Notes: generated by a model not told the origin, from the letters alone. Positions 34,563 to 43,088 are shown, counted from the stretch's first letter. The stretch is 64,000 nucleotides of DNA from an uncultured Litoreibacter sp. (GCA_947492995.1 CANLOU010000001.1:434001-498000); one strand, 5' to 3'. A program made the numbers and translations.

Positions 34563-35098
34563 TGGCCCGCGCCCTGCTGCACGTCTTCGCCGTCAATGCA
34601 CAGATTGATGTGCGCCATACCTTCCTCAGCCGGTCCACCGGGCAAACCACCACTTTGCCCGATTTGGCGGGCTGGCTGTCGCTGCGTCAGGGCGGGTTGG
34701 ACACCGACAATATCGAGCTGTTTCCGGTGGATGATTTGGGGGATCTCAGGCTTGCCGACTATATCGCCACGGCATTTGATCCTCTGGACGCCGCCCTCAA
34801 GACAGCCGCCCCGAAATTGAACGCATTGGATGGCCATGTCCTGCTGGTGCCGCAAGCGGCCTTGGCGGGCGATTGGACGGCGGGGGCCGACCTCACCTTG
34901 GTCGACAGCCTGCCTTTGGCGGTTGCCGATCACGTCGCCGAGCCGTTGGAGACAGAGGCCGCGACCTACGGACAACCGTCGCAGGACCACATTGGCTGGC
35001 ATCAAAAGACCACGGGGCGCAGGCACAAGGCGTTTGGTGCATTTGCGGTGTTCATCGTTTTGGTCTGCGTGCTGCTCATTCTGGCGGCGATGGGGTAG
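34562..35098 (+). CDS. Tail-anchored protein of the pyrB-pyrC' interval
   Basis: 178 residues. A soluble region of about 145 residues (VFAVNAQIDVRHTFLSRSTG, LPDLAGWLSLRQGGLDTDNI) with no motif I recognise, then a basic stretch (KTTGRRHKAFG) and one C-terminal hydrophobic helix (AFAVFIVLVCVLLILAAM). The topology puts the domain in the cytoplasm with a C-terminal anchor. Translationally coupled to the microprotein. 71 bases with a small hairpin separate it from pyrC'. Confidence 0.65.
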   Translation: MARALLHVFAVNAQIDVRHTFLSRSTGQTTTLPDLAGWLSLRQGGLDTDNIELFPVDDLGDLRLADYIATAFDPLDAALKTAAPKLNALDGHVLLVPQAALAGDWTAGADLTLVDSLPLAVADHVAEPLETEAATYGQPSQDHIGWHQKTTGRRHKAFGAFAVFIVLVCVLLILAAMG

Positions 35099-35126
35099 CG
35101 CGTGATCCCATTTGCCAAACCCTGCC

Positions 35127-35145
35127 CGCCCGTGCGAAACGGGCG
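35127..35145 (+). promoter_or_regulatory. Stem-loop ahead of pyrC'
   Basis: CGCCCGT-GCGAA-ACGGGCG, a 7-bp perfect stem 24 bases before the pyrC' ATG, in the only sizeable gap (71 bases) between pyrB and DUF805-1. No U-tract follows. It could modulate processing or translation of pyrC'. Confidence 0.5.
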
Positions 35146-35169
35146 AAACGTTAAGAAAGGCCCTTGCCG

Positions 35170-36459
35170 ATGTTGCTGCTGACCAACGCCATATTGATCG
35201 ACCCCGCGCGGGGAACCGAGGAAAATGGCGTGGTGCTTATCAAGGATGGGCGGATTAACGAAATCTTACCGCAAGATGTTGATCTGTCAGACAAAAAGAG
35301 GTTCCCCGCGGGGAACCGCATCGACTGTGGCGGCAAATATCTGGCCCCCGGCATTGTCGATATAGGTGTTAAAGTTTGCGAGCCCGGCGAGCGTCACAAG
35401 GAAAGTTTCCGCACCGCCGGACAGGCCGCTGCCGCCGGTGGGGTGACCACCATGGTGACCCGCCCCGACACAATCCCGACAGTTGACACCCCCGAAACGT
35501 TGGAGTTTGCCAAACGTCGCGGAGCCGAGATGACGGATGTGCGCATTGCGCCCATGGCATCCCTGACCAAAGCCCGCGAAGGGCGCGAGATGGTCGAGAT
35601 GGGGTTCTTGCGCGACGCGGGCGCCGTGGCCTTTTCTGATGGCGACAACGTCGTCACCAACACCAAAGTGCTAAGCCGCGCGATGGTCTACGCGCGTTCG
35701 CTGGACGCGCTGGTGATGGGCCATCCGCAGGAACCGATCCTCAGCGACGGGGCCGCCGTGACATCCGGCAAGTTCGGTTCCCTGCGGGGACTTCCGGGCG
35801 TCTCGCCCTTGGCCGAGCGTATGGGGCTGGAACGCGATCTGGCCTTGGTCGAGGCCACGAAAGTGCGCTACCACGCCGACCAGATTTCCTCCGCCGCAGC
35901 TCTTCCCGCTTTGGCCCGCGCGAAACAGGCCGGATTGGATGTCACCGCTGGCGTGTCGATCCACCACCTGACGCTGAACGAATTGGACGTGGGCGACTAC
36001 CGCACCTTCTTCAAAGTGAAGCCGCCCCTGCGCAGCGAAGAGGACCGGCTTGCGATGGTCGAGGCCGTGGCAAGCGGCTTGATCGACATCATCTGTTCCA
36101 TGCACACGCCGCAAGACGAAGAAAGCAAACGCCTGCCCTATGAGCAGGCCGCGTCCGGCGCGGTCGGGCTGGAGACATTGCTGCCCGCCGCGCTGCGGCT
36201 GTTTCATGCAGGGCAGCTGGATTTGCCGACCCTGTTCCGCGCGATGTCCCTGAACCCGGCCAAGCGGCTGGGCTTGGAGGGTGGCCGCATGGAAGCAGGC
36301 GCGCCTGCTGATCTGGTGCTGTTTGATGCAGGCGCTCCGTTTGTCATGGACCGCGAGACGTTGAAGTCCAAATCCAAGAACACGCCCTTTGACGGGCAGC
36401 GCATGCAGGGGCGGGTGCTGCGCACCTTTGTTGCGGGCCAAGAGGTTTACGCGACCTGA
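35170..36459 (+). CDS. pyrC: Dihydroorotase homologue lacking metal ligands (PyrC'-like)
   Basis: 429 residues from the ATG at 35170 (AAGAAAGG upstream). Amidohydrolase fold of the dihydroorotase family, but the usual DxHxH is DIGVKVCEPG, with G66 and K68 in place of both His, and the TDHAPH motif reads SMHTPQ (310-315), with Met311 for the metal Asp. AFSDGD (154-159), the His in VMGHPQEP and the one in VRYHADQ remain. Catalysis by the normal binuclear mechanism looks impossible. Inactive PyrC' proteins in pseudomonads support PyrB assembly; the same role is inferred here. A true dihydroorotase should exist elsewhere. Usually annotated simply as pyrC. Confidence 0.9.
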   Translation: MLLLTNAILIDPARGTEENGVVLIKDGRINEILPQDVDLSDKKRFPAGNRIDCGGKYLAPGIVDIGVKVCEPGERHKESFRTAGQAAAAGGVTTMVTRPDTIPTVDTPETLEFAKRRGAEMTDVRIAPMASLTKAREGREMVEMGFLRDAGAVAFSDGDNVVTNTKVLSRAMVYARSLDALVMGHPQEPILSDGAAVTSGKFGSLRGLPGVSPLAERMGLERDLALVEATKVRYHADQISSAAALPALARAKQAGLDVTAGVSIHHLTLNELDVGDYRTFFKVKPPLRSEEDRLAMVEAVASGLIDIICSMHTPQDEESKRLPYEQAASGAVGLETLLPAALRLFHAGQLDLPTLFRAMSLNPAKRLGLEGGRMEAGAPADLVLFDAGAPFVMDRETLKSKSKNTPFDGQRMQGRVLRTFVAGQEVYAT

Positions 36460-37070
36460 TGCCCGAGATTGTGACCTCCCTGCCGTTGCTGTTGATAACG
36501 GGCGTCTTGGCCTACCTGCTGGGGTCGGTGCCCTTTGGATTGGTCATCACCAAGGCGTTCGGCTTGGGCAATCTGCGCGAGATCGGGTCGGGCAATATCG
36601 GGGCCACGAATGTGCTGCGCACCGGATCAAAGCCCGCCGCCCTTGCGACGCTGCTGCTGGATTCGGGCAAAGGCGCGATTGCGGTGCTGGCGGCCCGGTT
36701 CATGGTCGGCGAAGATGCCGCGCAATTGGCGGGGTTGATGGCGTTTCTGGGCCACCTGTTCCCGGTCTGGCTGGGCTTCAAAGGCGGCAAGGGGGTCGCG
36801 ACCTATCTTGGCACGCTTCTGGCATTGTCGTTCCCCGCGGGGATCGCGGCCTGCCTGACGTGGTTGCTGGTGGCGGCAATTTTCCGAATTTCGTCCCTGT
36901 CCGCTTTGGTCGCCGCCGTGGCGATGCCTGTGGCGTTGATCGGGCTGGGGCGGAGCGACATGGTCATGCTGGCCATCGCGCTGGGCGCGTTGATCTGGGT
37001 GCGACATGCGGGCAATATCCGGCGCATCGCAAACGGGACGGAAGCCAAGATCGGCAACAAGGGCAAGTAG
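36459..37070 (+). CDS. plsY: Glycerol-3-phosphate acyltransferase PlsY
   Basis: 203 residues, start overlapping the pyrC' stop (TGATG). Multi-pass membrane enzyme with the PlsY motifs GSVPFGLVITKAFGLGNLRE, IGSGNIGATNVLR, LLLDSGKGAIAV, GHLFPVWLGFKGGKGVATYLG. It transfers acyl groups from acyl-phosphate to glycerol-3-phosphate, the first step of phospholipid synthesis. pyrC-plsY adjacency is common in Rhodobacterales. DUF805-1 begins 2 bases later. Confidence 0.96.
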   Translation: MPEIVTSLPLLLITGVLAYLLGSVPFGLVITKAFGLGNLREIGSGNIGATNVLRTGSKPAALATLLLDSGKGAIAVLAARFMVGEDAAQLAGLMAFLGHLFPVWLGFKGGKGVATYLGTLLALSFPAGIAACLTWLLVAAIFRISSLSALVAAVAMPVALIGLGRSDMVMLAIALGALIWVRHAGNIRRIANGTEAKIGNKGK

Positions 37071-37071
37071 G

Positions 37072-37497
37072 ATGGGATTCTCGGACGCCGTTAAGACCTG
37101 CTTAACCAAATACATCACTGTGTCCGGCCGCGCGTCGCGGTCGGAATACTGGTGGTTCTTCTTGTTCTATAATTTGGCTGTCCTGGCAGCCTTCATCATC
37201 CTCATGATTACGGTGGACGAGAATGGCGAAGAGGGCACCTTTTGGCCCTTCTTCATGGTCGTTTTCGGACTGTTTTTTCCAATGCTGGCGGTAACCGCGC
37301 GGCGGTTGCATGACAAGGGGCTGACGGCTTGGGTCATCTTGATAAGCTTCGTGCCATTCGGAGCATTGGCGCTGCTGATCTTGTGCATGCTGCCCGGTGA
37401 CGAGGGTGCAAACGGCTATGGCCCACCGCCAATTTCGAACGATGAAACAGCGAATTACGCCAAATCCAACATCCCCAATGTGCGCGACGACGACTAG
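37072..37497 (+). CDS. DUF805 membrane protein 1
   Basis: 141 residues from the ATG at 37072 (GGCAAGTAGG upstream). The N-terminal amphipathic head MGFSDAVKTCLTKYITVSGR leads to the DUF805 signature ASRSEYWWFFLFYN, three or four hydrophobic segments, and the second signature ARRLHDKGLTAW. DUF805 has no known function. First of three consecutive members; only 1 base separates it from plsY. Confidence 0.88.
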   Translation: MGFSDAVKTCLTKYITVSGRASRSEYWWFFLFYNLAVLAAFIILMITVDENGEEGTFWPFFMVVFGLFFPMLAVTARRLHDKGLTAWVILISFVPFGALALLILCMLPGDEGANGYGPPPISNDETANYAKSNIPNVRDDD

Positions 37498-37600
37498 CTA
37501 ACGTTAACGTCAATTCCCGAAAATTGACCCCTTTACTGCACAGTTCTGCCTGATTTCAGAAGCATTTTGACCCTGAGTAAACTTGCTACAGGACAAAATG

Positions 37601-38230
37601 ATGGGCCCGCTTGCCGCCACAAGATCAGTGTTTCGCAACTATGCCACCATGTCGGGGCGCGCGTCGCGCTCGGAATACTGGTGGTGGGCGCTGGTTCAGG
37701 GGCTGGTCGTGGTCACGTTGTTCGCCATCGTGGCCTCAGACCCGGATGCCAGCGCTCCCAGCATGTCCGCCCTTATCGCTGGTGTGGCGCTGGGGATTTT
37801 CGCCCTCGCCACCTTCGTCCCCAACATCACGGTCATGGTAAGACGCCTGCATGACACCGGCCGATCCGGCGCGTGGTACTTCATCACGTTCGTTCCTGTT
37901 ATCGGCGGCATCTGGTTTCTGATCCTTATGCTGATCGGATCCGAGCAGCAGGCGAACCGGTTCGGTGGGCCGCCCAAATCGGACGGCTCAGCACCGTCAG
38001 GCCCGATCCGCAGCCGCGCCCCGTCAGACGACATCTATAGCCGCGAGGACGTGTCAAACGCCTATGTCGCGGCCTACACCACCGACCCAAGGGTTGCCGC
38101 CATGCGCAAAGCCGCAGCGGAAGGTGGTGAGATCGGCGGGGACTTCGCGGCGCAGCGCAAAGCTGAAATCAGCGACTATTACAAAAACAACGTGCTGGGC
38201 GGAGGTCGCTCGGCACCCAGCCCCCACTAA
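37601..38230 (+). CDS. DUF805 membrane protein 2
   Basis: 209 residues from the ATG at 37601 (AGGA 7 bases upstream; an ATG at 37598 is also possible). GRASRSEYWWWALVQG and RRLHDTGRSGAWYFI are the family signatures. It has a long soluble C-terminal tail (about 80 residues: polar, with YSREDVSNAYVAAYTTDPRV and DYYKNNVLGG), absent from its neighbours. The 5' coding region is nearly identical to that of DUF805-1 over the SEYWW segment. Confidence 0.85.
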   Translation: MGPLAATRSVFRNYATMSGRASRSEYWWWALVQGLVVVTLFAIVASDPDASAPSMSALIAGVALGIFALATFVPNITVMVRRLHDTGRSGAWYFITFVPVIGGIWFLILMLIGSEQQANRFGGPPKSDGSAPSGPIRSRAPSDDIYSREDVSNAYVAAYTTDPRVAAMRKAAAEGGEIGGDFAAQRKAEISDYYKNNVLGGGRSAPSPH

Positions 38231-38264
38231 CCTGTTTCTGAGTATCGAGTAGAGAGTTCTCCCA

Positions 38265-38675
38265 ATGATTTACGTAACGACCCATTTAGGCAACGGCGTG
38301 TTGAAGCAATTCAGCTTTGCCGGACGCACCGGCAGAGCCGAGTTCTGGACCTTTTTCGCGGCCAACCTCGTGATGTTTTTAGCCTGTCTTGGAGCGGCCA
38401 GCCTGATGTCAGGGGCTGCGGCAACAAGCCTGACCGCCATTGGCATTGTGGTGATGAGTTTCGGCAATCTGGCAAGCGGCGTCCGCCGCCTGCATGACAC
38501 CAACCGGTCGGGGTGGTGGATCGCCACGCTTATACTGCCGGTCATGGCGTTTGTGCTGCTTTACTTCTTTGCGAAGCCCGGCGTCAGCGGCCCGACCCGC
38601 TTTGACGACGCAGGCGGCATGCCGGAGCGCACGCCTGACCACTTTACCCGCGCGGGAGAGCAGCGGCTGGCTTAG
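38265..38675 (+). CDS. DUF805 membrane protein 3
   Basis: 136 residues. More divergent: FSFAGRTGRAEFWTFFAANL instead of GRASRSEYWW, three hydrophobic segments, then VRRLHDTNRSGWWIA and a short polar tail. The convergent gshA gene shares 4 bases with its stop. Probably arose by duplication with the two upstream copies. Confidence 0.85.
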   Translation: MIYVTTHLGNGVLKQFSFAGRTGRAEFWTFFAANLVMFLACLGAASLMSGAAATSLTAIGIVVMSFGNLASGVRRLHDTNRSGWWIATLILPVMAFVLLYFFAKPGVSGPTRFDDAGGMPERTPDHFTRAGEQRLA

Positions 38676-40042
38676 TACTTATAGGCGTCGTAGATTTTGC
38701 TGATGTCGCCGTCCCAATCGGTGTTGTAGCGGCGCAGCAATTCGTCAGCGGGGGTTTCACCCGACGCGATGCTGTCTTTGAGGGCGTTCAGGAAATGCGT
38801 CTCGTCAGGGACCAGCCCGCCCGCGCCGGGCTTGGCGCGGTTTTTCAGGCCTTGGTCCGCGATGTCGATCACCTCTCGGGCCAGGTCGTGCATTTTGATG
38901 CCGCCCACCTCGGCCTGCAGGCCCTGTTCGGAGGACGCGACCAGCAAGGCTTGGCGCGTTTCGGCGTCCCAGCCCTTTGCCAGATCCCATGCCGCATCGA
39001 GCGCGGTTTGGTCATAGGTCAGCCCGACCCAGAACGCGGGCAGCGCGCAAAGCCTGCGCCACGGGCCGCCATCGGCCCCGCGCATTTCGATGAACTTTTT
39101 GACGCGGGCCTCGGGAAAGACGGTGGTCAGGTGGTCGGCCCAGTCTGACAGGGTCGGCGTTTCGCCGGGCAAGGCGGGCAGCTCCCCTTTGAGGAAATCG
39201 CGGAAGGACTGGCCCAGCGCGTCGACATATTTGCCGTCGCGATAGACGAAATACATCGGCACATCGAGCACCCATTCGGCCCACGCCTCGAACCCGAAGC
39301 TTTCGTCGAAGATGAACGGGATCATGCCGGTACGCGCATTGTCGAGGCCGCGCCAGACACGGGAACGCCACGACTTGTGGCCATTGATCTTGCCCTCAAA
39401 GAAAGGCGAGTTGGCAAAGAGCGAGGTCGCGACGGGCTGTAACGCCACGGCGACGCGCATCTTTTTGACCATGTCGGCCTCGGACGAAAAATCGAGGTTC
39501 ACCTGCACCGTACAAGTGCGCCGCATCATCTGCGTGCCATGCGTCCCGACGGTGCCCATATAGGCGTCCATCAGCTTGTAGCGGCCTTTGGGCATCAGCG
39601 GCATTTGTTCGTGCGTCCATTCAGGCGCTGCGCCCAGCCCGATGAATTTCGCGCCGATGCGGTCGGCGACGGTTTGCACCTCCACCAGGTGGGTGTTCAC
39701 CTCGTCGCAGGTCTCGTGGATGGTTTCTAGGGGCGCGCCGGACAGTTCCAGCTGACCGCCCGGTTCAAGGGAAACGTTTGCACCGTCTTTGACGAGGCCC
39801 ACGATATGTTCGCCTTCGTTCACCGCGGTCCAACCGAATTCGTCGCGCAGGCCGTTGAGGATGGCCTTGATGGAGCGGTCGCCCTCATAGGGGAGCGGCA
39901 GCAGGCTGTCCTGACAGAAGCCGAATTTCTCGTGCTCCGTGCCGATGCGCCAGTCCTCCTTGGGCTTGCAGCCATCGGCCAGATAGCCCGCCAGTTGGGA
40001 ATGGTCGGTGATCGGGCCGCCGCCGGATTGTGGGATGGACAT
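38672..40042 (-). CDS. gshA: Glutamate-cysteine ligase, plant/alphaproteobacterial type
   Basis: 456 residues. RIGTEHEKFGF near the N-terminus, EPGGQLELSGAPLETIHETC, TCTVQVNLDFSSEADMVKKM and GADGGPWRRLCALPAFWVGL match the GshA/EgtA superfamily of plant-like GCLs. It makes gamma-glutamylcysteine, the rate-limiting step of glutathione synthesis. Last gene of a minus-strand run rsmE-hypothetical-hypothetical-gshA. Stop overlaps DUF805-3. Confidence 0.95.
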   Translation of the reverse strand: MSIPQSGGGPITDHSQLAGYLADGCKPKEDWRIGTEHEKFGFCQDSLLPLPYEGDRSIKAILNGLRDEFGWTAVNEGEHIVGLVKDGANVSLEPGGQLELSGAPLETIHETCDEVNTHLVEVQTVADRIGAKFIGLGAAPEWTHEQMPLMPKGRYKLMDAYMGTVGTHGTQMMRRTCTVQVNLDFSSEADMVKKMRVAVALQPVATSLFANSPFFEGKINGHKSWRSRVWRGLDNARTGMIPFIFDESFGFEAWAEWVLDVPMYFVYRDGKYVDALGQSFRDFLKGELPALPGETPTLSDWADHLTTVFPEARVKKFIEMRGADGGPWRRLCALPAFWVGLTYDQTALDAAWDLAKGWDAETRQALLVASSEQGLQAEVGGIKMHDLAREVIDIADQGLKNRAKPGAGGLVPDETHFLNALKDSIASGETPADELLRRYNTDWDGDISKIYDAYKY

Positions 40043-40098
40043 ATGTGGCTCCGATCAATGGTTTGGAGAGCTAGGGATGAAAGAGCCGCGCGGCGAAG

Positions 40099-40620
40099 TC
40101 AATGCAGCGCGGCGCGGGGTTTTGACCAAATCACGAAGCTGTCATGGCTGGTGGTGCCCATCGCCTTGGTGGCCATGGAATAATCCACCCCGTCCAATGC
40201 CGCGAACGCGTCGAACAGCTGCTCCGCGCCCGCGGCGGAATTGGGGATGGTCAGCGTGGTGCCGCCGTCTTCTTCAAGCACCCAGTGCAGGTCATCGGCC
40301 CAAGGGCCGTCATCGGTGGTTATCGCGGTGATCCGGGCGAGGGTTTCAATGGAGACCGTGCCACCCTCATAGGCAGAGAAATAGCTGATCTGGCGCTCGT
40401 CCACTTCGACCACGCCGGGGCCGATCTGGTCGGTCTTGAAGATCAGCCGGCGGAAGGCGGTGAAGGCGAGGCCCAGCCCCATGCAAGCGATAATCACGCC
40501 GATGGCGGTCCAGAACCAACCGATGCGGGTGGCCAGCCACAACCCGATCAACGCGATGATGAGGCCCGCGAAAATCTCGGAATGACGCTTGAAGAAGGCG
40601 GCAGCTTCGGGGCGGATCAT
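40099..40620 (-). CDS. Two-TM protein of unknown function
   Basis: 173 residues. Two adjacent N-terminal hydrophobic segments (LIIALIGLWLATRIGWFW and AIGVIIACMGLGLAF) then a beta-rich cytoplasmic domain (VVEVDERQISYFSAYEGGTVSI, ITAITTDDGPWADDLHWVLE, TTLTIPNSAAGAEQLFDAF), again reminiscent of small PH-like membrane proteins. Start overlaps the upstream stop by 4 bases. Confidence 0.7.
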   Translation of the reverse strand: MIRPEAAAFFKRHSEIFAGLIIALIGLWLATRIGWFWTAIGVIIACMGLGLAFTAFRRLIFKTDQIGPGVVEVDERQISYFSAYEGGTVSIETLARITAITTDDGPWADDLHWVLEEDGGTTLTIPNSAAGAEQLFDAFAALDGVDYSMATKAMGTTSHDSFVIWSKPRAALH

Positions 40621-41327
40621 GGGACGTCACCGTCGAGCGGATGCCAGCCTTCGGTAATGTTGGGTTGCGTTGGTGTGGTGTAGGGGGCCTTGATTTCTTC
40701 GAACTCCATGTCGCGGAAGTCGTTAATATATTGCAGGCTCCCGTCGCTGTTTATGTGACTAAGGCGACCTTCGGTCGTATCGTAGCGGTTAAGCGGAGTG
40801 TGGTCTTGCTGGGTATCCTCCTTGCCCAGAAGTTGTAAACGCAGCTCGCGGCTGAGAGGGACTGGTTCGCCGTTGGGCAGCCGAAGGCCTGTTTTGCAGT
40901 CTTTTGTCACCTGCCCTTGAATGGCCTGCCTTACGTTCTTGTAAGTTCCAAATGCGTCACGTGCCTGAGTGTCGCGAAGCAAGACCAGATCGTTGCTTAA
41001 AAAGGTTGGACCATATCCGTAGGTGTTGAGAAACAGCATGTGAGCCGTAAAATAGGGCGGCGTTGATATCGCCGTGAAAGAGGGGAAAGCGGCCGCGTCA
41101 GGGTGTTGGGAGACCACCGTGAACAGGAAGTGCTGACCATCAGGCGACAGCGCGCAGGCGTCTGGGTACATCTCTTTTTTCAGCCATTGGCCATAGATGA
41201 ATTTGTCGGTGTCACGGTCCCATGCGATCAGCCGATATAGTTTCTTGGCCTTACGCAGCAGGATCACTGCGCTTGCGTTTTCGGTCGCAAAGAACAGATG
41301 CAAGCGGATTTCAGGGGCGGTGTTCAT
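40617..41327 (-). CDS. Hypothetical protein
   Basis: 236 residues from the ATG at 41327, overlapping the rsmE stop. No signal peptide or membrane segment. LHLFFATENASAVILLRKAKK and ACALSPDGQHFLFTVVSQ suggest beta-propeller-like repeats, but only weakly. Base composition is clearly less GC-rich than the neighbouring rsmE and gshA, a hint of later arrival in this operon. Function unknown. Confidence 0.6.
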   Translation of the reverse strand: MNTAPEIRLHLFFATENASAVILLRKAKKLYRLIAWDRDTDKFIYGQWLKKEMYPDACALSPDGQHFLFTVVSQHPDAAAFPSFTAISTPPYFTAHMLFLNTYGYGPTFLSNDLVLLRDTQARDAFGTYKNVRQAIQGQVTKDCKTGLRLPNGEPVPLSRELRLQLLGKEDTQQDHTPLNRYDTTEGRLSHINSDGSLQYINDFRDMEFEEIKAPYTTPTQPNITEGWHPLDGDVP

Positions 41328-42049
41328 GCCCAATCCCCCAGCGCTTGCTGCCACACGGTCAACGCGGCAACTGCGGCGGTATCCGCGCGCAAGATGCGTG
41401 GGCCGAGGCTGATGGGGGTGGTTTGGGGCATGGCGTGGAGGCGGGTGCGTTCTTCGTCAGAGAAGCCGCCTTCGGGGCCGATAATTATGGCCCATTTGCC
41501 CGGCTTGGCTTTGGCGAGGGTCTCCGCCGCGCCTACGCGGGCCTCGTCGCAGAACATCAGCTGGCGGTCTTCGGGCCATGTGTCGAGGACCGTACCTAGT
41601 TTGGCGATCTCGGCGACCTCGGGGACGTAGGTGCCGCCGCATTGCTCCGCCGCTTCCATGGCGTGGGCCTGCAGCTTGTCACGGCGGATGCGGTCGGAAT
41701 TGGTGTAGCGGGTTGTGACGGGGATGATACGGGCGGCGCCCATCTCGGCGGCTTTTTCGACGATGAAATCAGTGCGCGCCTTTTTGATTGGGGCAAAGAG
41801 CAGCCAGAGGTCAGGGGGCATTTGCAGCGGCTTGGTCTGCTCTTTGACCGCCAATATGCCGCGACGTTTCCCCGCATCGGCGACCTCGGCGAGGAACTCT
41901 CCATCGGTGCCGTTGAACAATAGAATATGGGCGCCCACGCCCAATCGCATGACGTTGAACAGGTAATTGGCCTGATCGCGGTCCACGGGAACCGAATTGC
42001 CGGTTGCCAATGGGTGTTCTACAAACAATCTGATCTTCGCATCCGCCAT
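41324..42049 (-). CDS. rsmE: 16S rRNA (uracil1498-N3)-methyltransferase
   Basis: 241 residues. SPOUT fold: N-terminal PUA-like barrel (IRLFVEHPLATGNSVPVDRD) and C-terminal knot with WAIIIGPEGGFSDEERTRL and SLGPRILRADTAAVAAL, the RsmE signatures. Methylates U1498 of 16S rRNA. Divergent from ubiA (11-base gap) and first of the minus-strand run that ends in gshA. Confidence 0.95.
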   Translation of the reverse strand: MADAKIRLFVEHPLATGNSVPVDRDQANYLFNVMRLGVGAHILLFNGTDGEFLAEVADAGKRRGILAVKEQTKPLQMPPDLWLLFAPIKKARTDFIVEKAAEMGAARIIPVTTRYTNSDRIRRDKLQAHAMEAAEQCGGTYVPEVAEIAKLGTVLDTWPEDRQLMFCDEARVGAAETLAKAKPGKWAIIIGPEGGFSDEERTRLHAMPQTTPISLGPRILRADTAAVAALTVWQQALGDWA

Positions 42050-42060
42050 GAGGCCAACCT

Positions 42061-43023
42061 ATGACCGAGACTGCTGAAACGCCAGAGGGGCAGGTTATTG
42101 ACGCGGTTCCCGAAAATTGGGTGGACACGCTGGCCCCGGCCTGGACCCGGCCCTATCTGCGCCTGAGCCGCGCGGACCGACCCATTGGCACATGGTTGCT
42201 GCTGCTGCCATGTTGGTGGGGCGTGTTGCTGGCGGCGGCGTCGACCTCGTTCAAGCTGTTTGATCTGTGGATCATTCTGGGCTGCGCGTTGGGGGCGTTC
42301 CTGATGCGGGGGGCGGGCTGTACGTGGAACGACATCACCGACCGCGACTTTGACGCGCAGGTGGCGCGGACCAAGTCGCGGCCGATACCGTCGGGACAGG
42401 TGACCACCAAGCAGGCTTTTGTCTGGCTGGCGGTTCAGACCGGAGTGGCGGCCTGCATTTTGTTCACCTTCAACTGGGCCACGGTGGGCTTGGGCATCTT
42501 GGCGTTGCTGCCCGTGGCGGTGTACCCGTTTGCCAAGCGGTTCACGTGGTGGCCACAGGTGTTTTTGGGACTGGCGTTCAACTGGGGCGCTTTGTTGGCA
42601 TGGACCGCCCATACCGGATCGCTGGCGTGGCCCGCGGTGGTCTTGTACGTGGCGGGGATCGCGTGGACGCTGTTTTACGACACGATTTACGCGCATCAGG
42701 ACAAGGAAGACGACGCCTTGATCGGGGTGAAATCCACCGCGCGGCTGTTTGGTGACAACTCGCTGCCATGGCTGCGCGGCTTCATGGTGGGCGCGGTGCT
42801 GCTGCTGGGGCTGGCGGTCATCATTGCGATGGTGCCCGCTCAAGCGAATGTGTTGGCGCTGGTCCTGGCCTTGGCTGGCGCATGGGGGTTTGGCTGGCAT
42901 ATGCTGTGGCAGCTGCGCCGACTGGACATTGATGATTGGGAGAACTGCTTGGCGTTATTCCGCTCAAATCGCGACGCGGGGCTGATCCCGGCGCTGTTTC
43001 TGCTTGTCGCGGCATTGCTTTGA
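42061..43023 (+). CDS. ubiA: 4-hydroxybenzoate polyprenyltransferase
   Basis: 320 residues, eight or nine hydrophobic segments. Both Asp motifs for prenyl-diphosphate/Mg binding are present: NDITDRDFDAQVARTKSRP and YAHQDKEDD. RADRPIGTWLLLLPCWWG is the family entry motif. Attaches the polyprenyl tail to 4-hydroxybenzoate for ubiquinone. Divergent from rsmE. Confidence 0.95.
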   Translation: MTETAETPEGQVIDAVPENWVDTLAPAWTRPYLRLSRADRPIGTWLLLLPCWWGVLLAAASTSFKLFDLWIILGCALGAFLMRGAGCTWNDITDRDFDAQVARTKSRPIPSGQVTTKQAFVWLAVQTGVAACILFTFNWATVGLGILALLPVAVYPFAKRFTWWPQVFLGLAFNWGALLAWTAHTGSLAWPAVVLYVAGIAWTLFYDTIYAHQDKEDDALIGVKSTARLFGDNSLPWLRGFMVGAVLLLGLAVIIAMVPAQANVLALVLALAGAWGFGWHMLWQLRRLDIDDWENCLALFRSNRDAGLIPALFLLVAALL

Positions 43024-43088
43024 TTGAAACCCGCGCCGACACCCTTTACGACCTCTTCTGGAAGCCACCACACGAAGATGCTTAAGCA

